A stretch of 64,000 bases of DNA from an uncultured Christensenella sp. Its GTDB lineage: Bacteria > Bacillota > Clostridia > Christensenellales > Pumilibacteraceae. The DNA lies in NCBI GenBank assembly GCA_910579205.1, contig CAJTTD010000007.1, positions 1-64,000 on the forward strand, in the 5' to 3' direction. Made by a program: the position numbers and the translations under genes. The stretch's first letter is position 1; every line of letters begins with the position of its first letter. Positions 50,730 to 58,564 of the stretch are shown here, in pieces. The notes under the pieces are model-generated. The model was not told the origin of the DNA, did no database searches, and saw only the letters and a list, made by a program, of their open reading frames with translations.

Positions 50730-52264
50730 AGTTCGGGTTCTCCATACTTTTTGATTATTGCTTGCCGCTCCTCATCGCTTGCATTGAAATAGTCCTCAAG
50801 TAAATCGGCGCGGTATTTAACTTTCTTTTTCTTTGCATTTGTTTCGGGCGGACGCGTCCAATAGATAGCGAAATATCTCAATGCGTCGGGCGCGTGCGTG
50901 AGTTCGTGCGGCTCCTTTGCGCAGTCCTCAACGTCCTTTTCGTCTATCAAAATCTGCTGTAAGGTGCGTATCAGATTCGGGCAGGTACGGAATATTTTAA
51001 GCCGCGTAATCTTTTGTCCGTCCGCCGTAGTTCTGATTTTCAAAAGTTCTTTTATCGACAACCACCCTGCGTGCCTATCGTTATTCGATTGCGTGAGTTC
51101 TAAGCCGCTCTCATAAAACATTAACGCTCTGCTTTTGCCCGATTCTTGACTGCGGTTCCATAGGTCAGGCGGTGCTAATCGTACACGCGGCAGGTACCAA
51201 GATTTTTTATTGCCGTCGCTCATCTCTATGCGCTCCGCCGCCTTTACCCTATCCGCCGCGTCGGAAATAATCAGGTCGCTTTCGTATATCTCGTGGAACA
51301 CATACGCGACATTCTCGTTATCAATGGCAATCTTGTAATGCGCGAATTTATCAAGCCCATAGTCCATAGTGTTGTATATCGACCAATCGGACGGAATATT
51401 GAACGGTTCGCAGGTATGTACGCTGTAATCGAACTCCGAGAAAAAACTGCCGCCGAGGTTACTTAGCGCCTCCTCTGCCGTGCGCGGATATTCTTGCTTG
51501 ACCTTTACGCCCAAGTCTTTTGCTGTTTGGTCGTACCATTCCTGCGTGCGGCGCGGGTCGCAAAAGCAACCGAGAAATATCTTGTGAAACGCATTATTTT
51601 CGAGCCATAGATTCTCAAACAGCGTTCCGCGCTTTATCGTTGACAGCCCGATGACCTTGCCGCCCGTAGGTCTGTTTATCGTCGGGTATGCGGACGTCCA
51701 TATTTCCGCCGCAAACTCCTGAAACGCCCACTCGTCAAGCAGTAGTATATTGCCTGTAAACGAGCGTCCTGCAGACGGCGACGCGGGAAACGCCTTGAAT
51801 GTGCTTACCAATTTGCCGCGTCCGTCCGTTATGGTAATTGACGTTGCCGTTGCTTTCCACGTTAAGCCGCCGCCTCTGAGTATTTCGGGTTGATTATCAA
51901 GCACAACGCTCATACGCCTTACAAGTTCTTTTGCGTCGTCCTCTGTCTTAGAGAGCGCGACAACGGTATGACCGAGGTTGAATATCAGGTCGTGCGTGCA
52001 GTAGTACAATGCTATCCACGTAATACCCATTTGCCGTGCTTTCAGAATGAGGTTCAGCCTGAACTCGTCAAAATCGCGTAATACCTGCGCTTGCGCCTCC
52101 CACGCCTTGAACGGCACCACGATTTCGGCAGAATCTTTGTCCTCAATGACGCAGTAGTTATTCGCCCAATAAACTATATCGTTGCGGCAATACTCAAACT
52201 CTGCCTCGCGTATTTTCTGAATGTACGCCGTATAATTGATGACCTCACTTTTTCTTTTTGCCAT
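50726..52264 (-). CDS. terL: Terminase large subunit
   Basis: 512 residues with an ATPase Walker A-like KARQMGITW (about 74-82), Walker B ILLLDEWAF (about 174-182) and a C-terminal RNase H-like nuclease region (YNTMDYGLDKFAHYKIAID, Asp about 291). It pumps DNA into the prohead and cuts it. The start overlaps terS by 20 nt. Confidence 0.92.
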   Translation of the reverse strand: MAKRKSEVINYTAYIQKIREAEFEYCRNDIVYWANNYCVIEDKDSAEIVVPFKAWEAQAQVLRDFDEFRLNLILKARQMGITWIALYYCTHDLIFNLGHTVVALSKTEDDAKELVRRMSVVLDNQPEILRGGGLTWKATATSITITDGRGKLVSTFKAFPASPSAGRSFTGNILLLDEWAFQEFAAEIWTSAYPTINRPTGGKVIGLSTIKRGTLFENLWLENNAFHKIFLGCFCDPRRTQEWYDQTAKDLGVKVKQEYPRTAEEALSNLGGSFFSEFDYSVHTCEPFNIPSDWSIYNTMDYGLDKFAHYKIAIDNENVAYVFHEIYESDLIISDAADRVKAAERIEMSDGNKKSWYLPRVRLAPPDLWNRSQESGKSRALMFYESGLELTQSNNDRHAGWLSIKELLKIRTTADGQKITRLKIFRTCPNLIRTLQQILIDEKDVEDCAKEPHELTHAPDALRYFAIYWTRPPETNAKKKKVKYRADLLEDYFNASDEERQAIIKKYGEPEL

Positions 52265-52826
52265 TCAGCCGCTCCTCCACGCGCCTGATGAGCGCAAGGT
52301 CTTTGTCGTCATACACGGCGTTTACGCTCCCTGATACGTTCGTATCAACCTCTGTCTTGTCTTTCTGCCCGTGATTATTCACAGCCTCGAATTTCGCGTA
52401 CAGCGGGTTATATAAGCCCATAACAGCGCAGGACGTGAGCGTTCCGAGTTGTATTTCCTTTGCGCGTGCGTAATAGTACGAAAAACGGGGGTGCTTTTCG
52501 CACCAATTCTGCAAGGTTTTCGTCGTTACGCCGATACTCGCGGCAAACAATTCAAACGTCGGATATTCCGCAGGCAGCACGATAGGCGTTTCCGATGACA
52601 GTTCTCCTTTCACATAGTTTTTCTTGTATTCTATCCTTGTCGCAGGCTTATTGAAAAACTCGATGAGCATATCGCAATATTCGTCTTTGTACTTGTTCGC
52701 GGCGGCGTTCTCTTTTTCAAAACGCGTTTGCTCTCCGACCGTATTGCCTTTTGCAAACTGTCCTTTATTGCTTTTCTTTGGCATCGTGCTTTTGGGTGTT
52801 GTGGTCTTAGTGGTCTTTTGACTCAT
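52245..52826 (-). CDS. terS: Terminase small subunit
   Basis: 193 residues from MSQKTTKTTTPKS, chosen for GAGGAGG; the open frame extends 13 codons upstream into the leader hairpin. A basic N-terminus is followed by a helix-turn-helix (FAASIGVTTKTLQNWCEKHPRF, about 103-124) and a helical oligomerisation region. It recognises packaging DNA and is the first gene of the late transcript from the promoter at 52931. Confidence 0.75.
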   Translation of the reverse strand: MSQKTTKTTTPKSTMPKKSNKGQFAKGNTVGEQTRFEKENAAANKYKDEYCDMLIEFFNKPATRIEYKKNYVKGELSSETPIVLPAEYPTFELFAASIGVTTKTLQNWCEKHPRFSYYYARAKEIQLGTLTSCAVMGLYNPLYAKFEAVNNHGQKDKTEVDTNVSGSVNAVYDDKDLALIRRVEERLNGKKKK

Positions 52827-52846
52827 TCTGTTTCCTCCTCTTGAAA

Positions 52847-52892
52847 ACAAAATAAGCCCTCTCATTCCGCTCCTCGTCGGAATAAAAAGGCT
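52847..52892 (-). terminator. Leader hairpin before the terminase
   Basis: On the minus strand: AGCC and GGCT close an outer stem, TTCCG/CGGAA an inner one, followed by TTATTTTG. The TGTGCCATAT box (52917-52908) lies upstream, as it does before the capsid genes. It would stop transcripts before terS unless bypassed. Confidence 0.5.
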
Positions 52893-52930
52893 CTAACCTC
52901 AATGGGTATATGGCACATTATCTGATTTCT

Positions 52931-52969
52931 ATAATATCACAGAACTTAGTGCGTTTAGTCGCAATTTAT
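52931..52969 (-). promoter_or_regulatory. Candidate late promoter L2
   Basis: Same 19-bp box ATAAATTGCGACTAAACGC (52969-52951), 14 bp, then TATTAT (52936-52931) with TG one base before. It drives terS and the packaging/head genes. It has the same design as L1, with identical spacing. Confidence 0.65.
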
Positions 52970-52999
52970 GATGAACTCGACCGCACGGCTCTTATATCG

Positions 53000-53051
53000 T
53001 ACTTATTAGATACTTACTGTACTTAAAATAAATATATATTATATATACTTA
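53000..53051. repeat. TACTTA repeats upstream of late promoter L2
   Basis: Four copies of TACTTA at 53000, 53011, 53020 and 53046 in very AT-rich DNA between the regulator gene and L2. Three of them are spaced by 9-11 bp, roughly one helical turn. They may be protein-binding sites. Confidence 0.45.
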
Positions 53052-53062
53052 CTATGTAAATA

Positions 53063-53398
53063 CTACAGGAGCCGCAGGTCTTTCGCTATATCGTATATCA
53101 ATTTCCTTTTCCGATTGTAGTATGTATTCTTTGCAATGATAAGAGCCGCCGCAGAATGTTCATACCCGCGTCGGTTCTGAATATCGCGCAGCAGTTCAGT
53201 TCTGATTCCGACCTCAACCGCTTGTAGCGCGTTATTTATGACATTGTTCAGTTCAATGTATCTCATCAGGACGTCGCCCGCTACATTGCCGAATTTGATT
53301 GCCCGCTCCCGCCTGTCGTAGTCGGCGCAAATCGCCTTGACTATCTCGACAATGCTTGTCGGCATATCCCACTTAAAATACATTTTCTGCCTTGCCAT
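53063..53398 (-). CDS. Putative late-gene regulator (ArpU/RinA-like)
   Basis: 111 residues, all-helical and basic, ending SAAALIIAKNTYYNRKRKLIYDIAKDLRLL, which resembles the C-terminus of the phage ArpU/RinA/DUF1492-type activators. It is the last early gene, immediately before the repeats and the late promoter L2, the usual place for the activator of packaging and head genes. The assignment rests mostly on position and size. Confidence 0.5.
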   Translation of the reverse strand: MARQKMYFKWDMPTSIVEIVKAICADYDRRERAIKFGNVAGDVLMRYIELNNVINNALQAVEVGIRTELLRDIQNRRGYEHSAAALIIAKNTYYNRKRKLIYDIAKDLRLL

Positions 53399-53405
53399 AA
53401 GCGCC

Positions 53406-53747
53406 TCACTTAATACCGCAAATTTGCCTCCATTGTTTTTCTTTCGTTTGCCAAATCGTTTCGAGTTCCGCCGCCTGCTCGATTTCGGGTAGCGGCACCT
53501 TTCCCAAATTCAGCGATTTGCCGTCGCCGTATTTCTCCGCGAGTTTGCGCATAAAATCGCTATACGCCGTAAGCGCGTCATTGCTTTCGCGTAACAGCCG
53601 CCGTTCCTTTTCGAGGTCGTCCTGCATACGCTTTCGCTCTATCGCGCTCGTGATTATACGAACGTCGGTATCGGTGCAGGCATAACCTATCCCAAACAGC
53701 AACTCCTCTTTTGTGTACCGCCTGAGGCTATCAATGTTATTTGTCAT
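53406..53747 (-). CDS. Phage hypothetical, coiled coil (113 aa)
   Basis: Contains a charged helix (ERKRMQDDLEKERRLLRES, about 38-56) with strong coiled-coil character. It lies between ssb and the likely regulator in the same early operon. Function unknown. Confidence 0.5.
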   Translation of the reverse strand: MTNNIDSLRRYTKEELLFGIGYACTDTDVRIITSAIERKRMQDDLEKERRLLRESNDALTAYSDFMRKLAEKYGDGKSLNLGKVPLPEIEQAAELETIWQTKEKQWRQICGIK

Positions 53748-53761
53748 CGCGCACCACCTTA

Positions 53762-54145
53762 TCAGAACGGAGAATCGTTTTCATCGTAATACGGGTCGTC
53801 GGGTTCCGATTGCGGTTTCCCGCCGCCCTGTGCGGGCGACGATACAAACTCTATCTCGTCTGCTTGAATCTCCCACGCAGTTCGTTTCTCGTCGTCCTTT
53901 TCATACGACCGCACTTGTATTCTGCCCGTAACAGCAATCTTTCTGCCCTTACGCATATACTTGACGAGGTTCTCCGCTGTACTACGTCACGCCTGACAGT
54001 TCAGAAAATCGGTATCATACTGCCCGTTCGCGTTTTTGTATTCGCGGTTGACGGCTAATGAGAATCGGCAGGTCTTGACGCCGCTACTAAGCACCGTAAG
54101 TTCGGGGTCTGCCGTCAGATTTCCGATTAAAATGACTTTGTTCAT
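53762..54145 (-). pseudogene. ssb: Single-stranded DNA-binding protein gene with an in-frame UGA
   Basis: The ATG at 54145 overlaps the preceding stop (ATGA). It reads MNKVILIGNLTADPEL..., a clear SSB OB-fold. Codon 53 is TGA (53989-53987) where the family has Trp (expected AWRKTAEN). After it the same frame continues RSTAENLVKYMRKGRKIAVTGRIQV to a normal acidic SSB tail ending DENDSPF. There is no frameshift: one base (TGG to TGA) disrupts the gene. A second SSB-like gene at 59310 could substitute. Confidence 0.8.
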
Positions 54146-54429
54146 AACTGCTCCAACTCCTTTTTGAGCGATTCCTCATACTCCCTGAGTTCGTGATAAA
54201 TGATAGACTTTATCCGTTCGGGTATTACTAACTCCTCAACGGGGTTGCTATGAGTATCGTTAATTGTGTATAACGCCCACCCTTTTTTATATCGTCTGCG
54301 TTTAACTTTTCCAAGCCGCGGTATTGCGCTTTGCGACACGCTCCAATGACTAAATGCGTGCAACGTCCAACTCAACGCCCGTAATTCCCGCTCAATATCT
54401 CTTGCCCGTTCTAATTGCTCTTTCGTCAT
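54142..54429 (-). CDS. Phage hypothetical (95 aa)
   Basis: Start MTKEQLERARD at 54429, overlapping the upstream stop (ATGA). The longer frame to 54579 lies inside the ASCH-like gene. Basic helical N-terminus and acidic C-terminal helix (YHELREYEESLKKELEQL). Unknown function. Confidence 0.5.
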   Translation of the reverse strand: MTKEQLERARDIERELRALSWTLHAFSHWSVSQSAIPRLGKVKRRRYKKGWALYTINDTHSNPVEELVIPERIKSIIYHELREYEESLKKELEQL

Positions 54430-55022
54430 ATCTGCTCCCTCTCCACATAACACCACGTCTGCGGCGGTTTTCTCAGCCAATTTACGCAATACCACTCTGT
54501 TCGGCAGTCCTCGCCCATTCGGTAAAACTCCGCCTCCGATTCGGGTATTATCTCGCCGCCGACGCGACACGTCGGGCAATAGCCGTACTTATCAATACAC
54601 GGCTTTTTGAAATCGTGCGTAGGCTTAGGCTCAACGTAAACGGCGAGGTCTTTGATATGCCAAGCAACTGCGTCCCCTTTCGGCGCGTATTTTTGCAACC
54701 ATTCCACGGTTAAGCAACTATTCTGCAGAATATCGTAAAAACGCTTGTCTTTTCGTGCGTAGGCGTATTCTTTGCCCAAATTGATAATATCATCGCACAC
54801 GAACCGCGCACCGACCTTTCCGAGATATTTACGGTACTTTTCCCGACATTCCTCAGGAATACGCTTGAACGATTGCATATCTTTACTGCAGTACAGTTCG
54901 ACCGTTCTATCCCAATCGGAATTTTTCGGCATATCCTTTCCGACCTCGTACTTTTTCAGCCCCTCGCATATCAGGTAGAAATAATACGGCTTAACAGAGC
55001 GAACAACTTTTAATCTATCCAT
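54426..55022 (-). CDS. ASCH-like domain protein
   Basis: 198 residues from the ATG at 55022 (ribosome binding site GGAGGG); an upstream ATG at 55040 overlaps the previous gene. The start LKVVRSVKPYYFYLICEGLKKYEV has the SVKPxxxxLIxxGxKxYE pattern of ASCH domains, and GKVGARFVCDDI follows. ASCH proteins bind RNA or nucleosides, and the YqfB-type members are N4-acetylcytidine amidohydrolases. There is also a Cys pair (CPTCRVG). Pairing with a radical-SAM-like gene suggests nucleoside modification. Confidence 0.55.
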   Translation of the reverse strand: MDRLKVVRSVKPYYFYLICEGLKKYEVGKDMPKNSDWDRTVELYCSKDMQSFKRIPEECREKYRKYLGKVGARFVCDDIINLGKEYAYARKDKRFYDILQNSCLTVEWLQKYAPKGDAVAWHIKDLAVYVEPKPTHDFKKPCIDKYGYCPTCRVGGEIIPESEAEFYRMGEDCRTEWYCVNWLRKPPQTWCYVEREQI

Positions 55023-55027
55023 AGACG

Positions 55028-55696
55028 TTATACCCTCCATAACAACTCGTCCTGTCGAAAATCGTTACCCATAAGCGACCGCAAACTTTCTTTCATAAAG
55101 ACAATGCTGTTATGCTCGTCTGCTTGCCTTACAAGCCTGTCTATCCACTCTTTTTGCGGCACCACCTTACCCTTGCGATTTCCTGTTTCTGCGCCGATAA
55201 TAAGCGTTTTAGGAATAGCGTCGTCAGGTATTGTGATAGACTGCAATATAGGCTCTATGCTGTAAAAATCGGGCATAGTGTTATGGAATCTATGCACCAA
55301 CGTCGCGGCGTTTGCGTTTGCCTGCGTTGTAACGCTTATACCGATAAATATCTCTATCGGAGGAGGGAAACGTAAGAACATATCCATAAGCCTATCAAAC
55401 CGTTTTGTCAACGCTATGTAACGGTGTTGAGGGTTATCGCTTATGGCTTTTGCTACGGCATTGAACCACTCCTCTTTCCAAGTACCTATATCACTCATAC
55501 TGTCGATAAAGATACTTTTCGGCTTTTTGCTGTAAAATTCCTTTAAGTGTTCAGGTTTCCATTCGGGAATGTTCCAATTTTTGCAAAAGTGAAAACGCTT
55601 ATTCATAACATTGCCGTAGCAATATTTACAGCCGTTCGGACAGCCGTACACGCAATTTATCGTGCTATCGCACCAATCAATTTTTGTCTTTTTCAT
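55028..55696 (-). CDS. DUF5131/phage Gp37Gp68-like, radical-SAM-related
   Basis: 222 residues. The N-terminus IDWCDSTINCVYGCPNGCKYCYG gives a Cys-x3-Cys-x2-Cys cluster (CPNGCKYC) as in radical SAM iron-sulfur enzymes. Later LIIGAETGNRKGKVVPQKEWI is a family landmark. Members are common in phages, often beside ASCH genes and DNA methyltransferases. The reaction is unknown. Confidence 0.75.
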   Translation of the reverse strand: MKKTKIDWCDSTINCVYGCPNGCKYCYGNVMNKRFHFCKNWNIPEWKPEHLKEFYSKKPKSIFIDSMSDIGTWKEEWFNAVAKAISDNPQHRYIALTKRFDRLMDMFLRFPPPIEIFIGISVTTQANANAATLVHRFHNTMPDFYSIEPILQSITIPDDAIPKTLIIGAETGNRKGKVVPQKEWIDRLVRQADEHNSIVFMKESLRSLMGNDFRQDELLWRV

Positions 55697-55697
55697 A

Positions 55698-56045
55698 TCA
55701 CACCTCAGGCAATTTGATATAGACGATTATAGCCTTGACCCACGGCAGATTTTCCGCCTGCTCGTGCGCAAGTTTTTCTATCTCGCTTTCGTGTAAATCA
55801 TAATCTCTTTCATCGGCAAGATTATCTGCGAAAAACTCCTCGATTTCGTCCTGCTCGTCCTTAGTGAAAAATCGTAACTCGCCGCGCATTTTGATACTGA
55901 CGTATTCGCCCACACTCGCGCAGGCAAACGAACCAAGCCACCAAGCATAACCGTCGTCGGCTACAATCTCGCTGTCTACCATAGGCACTATCGGCAAATC
56001 GGGATTCTGCTTTACCAACTCTAAAAATTCTCGCGTCTTATTCAT
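55698..56045 (-). CDS. Phage hypothetical (115 aa)
   Basis: From MNKTREFLELVKQNPDLPIVPMVDSE, chosen for AGGAGA; the frame opens at 56066. An acidic alpha/beta protein with the segment ADDGYAWWLGSF, seen in small hypothetical proteins of Clostridia phages. Function unknown. Confidence 0.5.
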   Translation of the reverse strand: MNKTREFLELVKQNPDLPIVPMVDSEIVADDGYAWWLGSFACASVGEYVSIKMRGELRFFTKDEQDEIEEFFADNLADERDYDLHESEIEKLAHEQAENLPWVKAIIVYIKLPEV

Positions 56046-56056
56046 AAATATTTCTC

Positions 56057-56338
56057 CTAATCGCAAAAATAGTCTGAGTATAAGTTATCGAGTATAGCAC
56101 GAACTTTTTTGCTTATTTTGCAATTTGAAAGCACCTCGTTTAACGCGGCTTGCGTCGGCTTAAATATCCGTTGCTCCTGATAATCAAAACAATCTCTTAC
56201 AGGTTCTTGGGGTTGATGAATCGTCGGCATAGTCGCGCCTTGTCTGTATGTAATAACTTTAACGTCATTGCCTACCGATTTCGTCAAATCGTCTACGTCA
56301 ACGCTACCGTCCTCTACAAAAATAAAAGTTTTAATCAT
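56057..56338 (-). CDS. Phage hypothetical (93 aa)
   Basis: An acidic N-terminal strand-rich part (IFVEDGSVDVDDL), then a helical C-terminus. Overlaps the upstream gene (ATGA). No family recognised. Confidence 0.45.
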   Translation of the reverse strand: MIKTFIFVEDGSVDVDDLTKSVGNDVKVITYRQGATMPTIHQPQEPVRDCFDYQEQRIFKPTQAALNEVLSNCKISKKVRAILDNLYSDYFCD

Positions 56339-56529
56339 AATTCGTGTTCCTCCATTTTCTTTGCGCTCAATAGCGCGATTCTGAGCCGCCTGCGTATCTT
56401 GCAGGTTCCTTTATATCTGACGCCGCAAAACGCCTCGCAAGAGCATATACAGCACGGGTTACTCCGCACATAGTCAATCGCCTGATTGACTGTTCGAGCC
56501 ACGTTTATGCTTTTCATCTGAGCGTTCAT
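56335..56529 (-). CDS. Small Cys-rich phage protein (64 aa)
   Basis: NPCCICSCEAFCGVRYKGTC provides six cysteines within 20 residues, suggesting metal binding. Starts just after the 41-aa gene (GAGGCAT). Confidence 0.45.
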   Translation of the reverse strand: MNAQMKSINVARTVNQAIDYVRSNPCCICSCEAFCGVRYKGTCKIRRRLRIALLSAKKMEEHEL

Positions 56530-56531
56530 AT

Positions 56532-56657
56532 TTATGCCTCACGATAAATCTCATCGAGTTGTTCCACGTCATACCCCATATAGAGTATCGCGTATGCCCT
56601 TTCCCTTGCGGAAAGCGGCAATTTATGTTCTATCCTGTATTGAATATGCTCTCTCAT
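56532..56657 (-). CDS. Small phage protein (41 aa)
   Basis: The ATG (56657) overlaps the cytosine methyltransferase stop (ATGA). The predicted sequence starts MREHIQYRIEHKLPLSARE and ends DEIYREA. Only the tight coupling and codon use support it. Confidence 0.45.
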   Translation of the reverse strand: MREHIQYRIEHKLPLSARERAYAILYMGYDVEQLDEIYREA

Positions 56658-58564
56658 ATAGCCCTCCTGCGCCTTACGGCGCGTGTATTGACCGATTTAT
56701 CAAACTCGGCATTAAGTATCGCCATTGTCGTTATAATGCGCTTAGCGGCTATCTCAGCGCAGTTCTCGCGCACTAACGCCGTTGCTACGGGCGGACAAAC
56801 GGCATTACCCATTCTTGCAATCTGTTTTGCCTCGCTGTACGTTTTCCCGATATGCGATTCTATATCGAGAATGTAATCGGGCGGGAACCCCTGCGCAAGC
56901 ATTAACTCTTTTGCTTTCAGCATACGCATACCGACGTCGGAGATGAAATATTGAACACCGTCAATTTCGATTATCAGAATTTCGTCATCGGCTATCGTGT
57001 AACCTGCGTATTCGTTCAGCAATGCTCTTACTTTATCCCAATTCCCAAGCCCTTGACCGCCGTCTATTTTCCTGAGATACGTTTTCACGACGTAATGACG
57101 CGGCGCAGTAGTAACTGTCGGCAGCGGACTATCGGAACGCGAGGCGTGGTCGGCTCCGCCGTAATAATGCAGTAAATTCGTTGCGACGAGTTCGTTGTGG
57201 TCGGTCGCTGTTACGGTCGGCGTAGGCGCATTTAACGCCTTGCCGCGCCCGTCTTTGCCGTTACCGTAGCGGCAACTGAGATTGACCGCTACAAGCGAAT
57301 TATGGTCGATTCCCGTTACGGTAGGCAGCGGCTTTTTAATATCGGCTCCCGCTTGTTTTTCTCCGCCGAAATACTTTGAAATAAAGCAGGTGTTTATACC
57401 GTAGCGCGGCGAACTGTCTATCGTCATTATCGGCTCGTCAACTTTCTGACCGCGCACCTCGCGCCCGCTCTGTTCGGAATGATACTGAATCAGCGACGGC
57501 GCGCAGAGAAAATTTCGATTGCCCGTCGTAACGGTCGGGAGAGGCTCATTCGCGGCGTGCGGCGCGTTATTTGTGTTGTTGCTCATTATGTACGGCTCCA
57601 ACTGCGGAACGCTCAAATAATGCTTGTTTATCGCCGTAATCGTACTGAGCGGCGCGTCCACGTCCTGCGGTACGTTCTCGAAATTCATCTGCATAATGAA
57701 CGGCTTAGGGTTCCTAATGACGAACTTATCAAGCCCTCGCGCTATGCGCCGCTGCGTATTTACCGCAAGTTCCTTTTTGCGTCCGAATATCGACGGACAC
57801 GGAATCGTCCAATCAATACACTCTGCCGCCGTCCTATAAGGCTTAAGCCCTTTCCCCGTTCCGTGCGTCGGCTTAGGAAATACAATCGGTAAGCCGTCGT
57901 TACGGGCTATCAGATAAAACCGTTTGCGTATCGTCGGCGCACCGTAATCGCACGCTTTCAATTCCTTGAAATCAACCTCATAGCCTAAACCGTTTACGAG
58001 CATATCCGCCGCCTCGCTGTCAGGTTCTATATCGAGAAATTCGCAAGCCTCAATAAGCGCGGGGTGCGACCGCTCTATGCCGTTTGTCAGCATTGATACA
58101 AACCCTTTGAATGTTTCTCCCTCTCGCGTCGGGTCAGGACGCATTGCGCCGTTTATTTCGATGAGCGGACACCACGTCTGAATTTCGGGAACATTCTCCA
58201 TAAAAATTACTCGCGGCGCAGATTTGCTCATCGCCCATTTCAAAACGACCCACGACAACCCGCGTATTTTCTTTTCTACGGGCTTTCCGCCTTTTGCACG
58301 GGAGAAATGCTTGCAGTCGGGCGAAAACCACGCAACGCCGACAGGACGACCACCCGTAACCTTTTCGGGGTCTATGGCAAATACGTCCTCTTGATAGTGC
58401 GTAGTATGCGGGTGATTCACGCGGTGCATTGCGATAGCGTCCTCGTCGTGATTGATTGCTATATCGACGGGAACGCCTAAGGCAAGTTCCATACCCGTGC
58501 TTGCCCCGCCGCCGCCCGCGAAATTGTCTATTATGAGTTCTCTGAGTAAATTATCCTGAAACAT
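56654..58564 (-). CDS. DNA cytosine-5 methyltransferase
   Basis: 636 residues. Motif I FAGGGGASTGME (about 14-25), catalytic region WFSPDCKHFSRAKGG (Cys about residue 83; PDC rather than the usual PC), ENVPE motif and RKRFYLIAR (motif VIII). In the target-recognition part the phrase PLPTVT(T/A) or a variant recurs about six times (for example APLSTIT, EPLPTVTT, KPLPTVTG, APTPTVTA, SPLPTVTT), each followed by a short variable stretch. It probably methylates the phage DNA against host restriction. Confidence 0.85.
   Translation of the reverse strand: MFQDNLLRELIIDNFAGGGGASTGMELALGVPVDIAINHDEDAIAMHRVNHPHTTHYQEDVFAIDPEKVTGGRPVGVAWFSPDCKHFSRAKGGKPVEKKIRGLSWVVLKWAMSKSAPRVIFMENVPEIQTWCPLIEINGAMRPDPTREGETFKGFVSMLTNGIERSHPALIEACEFLDIEPDSEAADMLVNGLGYEVDFKELKACDYGAPTIRKRFYLIARNDGLPIVFPKPTHGTGKGLKPYRTAAECIDWTIPCPSIFGRKKELAVNTQRRIARGLDKFVIRNPKPFIMQMNFENVPQDVDAPLSTITAINKHYLSVPQLEPYIMSNNTNNAPHAANEPLPTVTTGNRNFLCAPSLIQYHSEQSGREVRGQKVDEPIMTIDSSPRYGINTCFISKYFGGEKQAGADIKKPLPTVTGIDHNSLVAVNLSCRYGNGKDGRGKALNAPTPTVTATDHNELVATNLLHYYGGADHASRSDSPLPTVTTAPRHYVVKTYLRKIDGGQGLGNWDKVRALLNEYAGYTIADDEILIIEIDGVQYFISDVGMRMLKAKELMLAQGFPPDYILDIESHIGKTYSEAKQIARMGNAVCPPVATALVRENCAEIAAKRIITTMAILNAEFDKSVNTRAVRRRRAI

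Noticed and set aside
53987..53989. UGA recoded to Trp throughout the phage
   Set aside because: Many phage and host genes end in TGA, often overlapping the next ATG, and their frames are otherwise intact.
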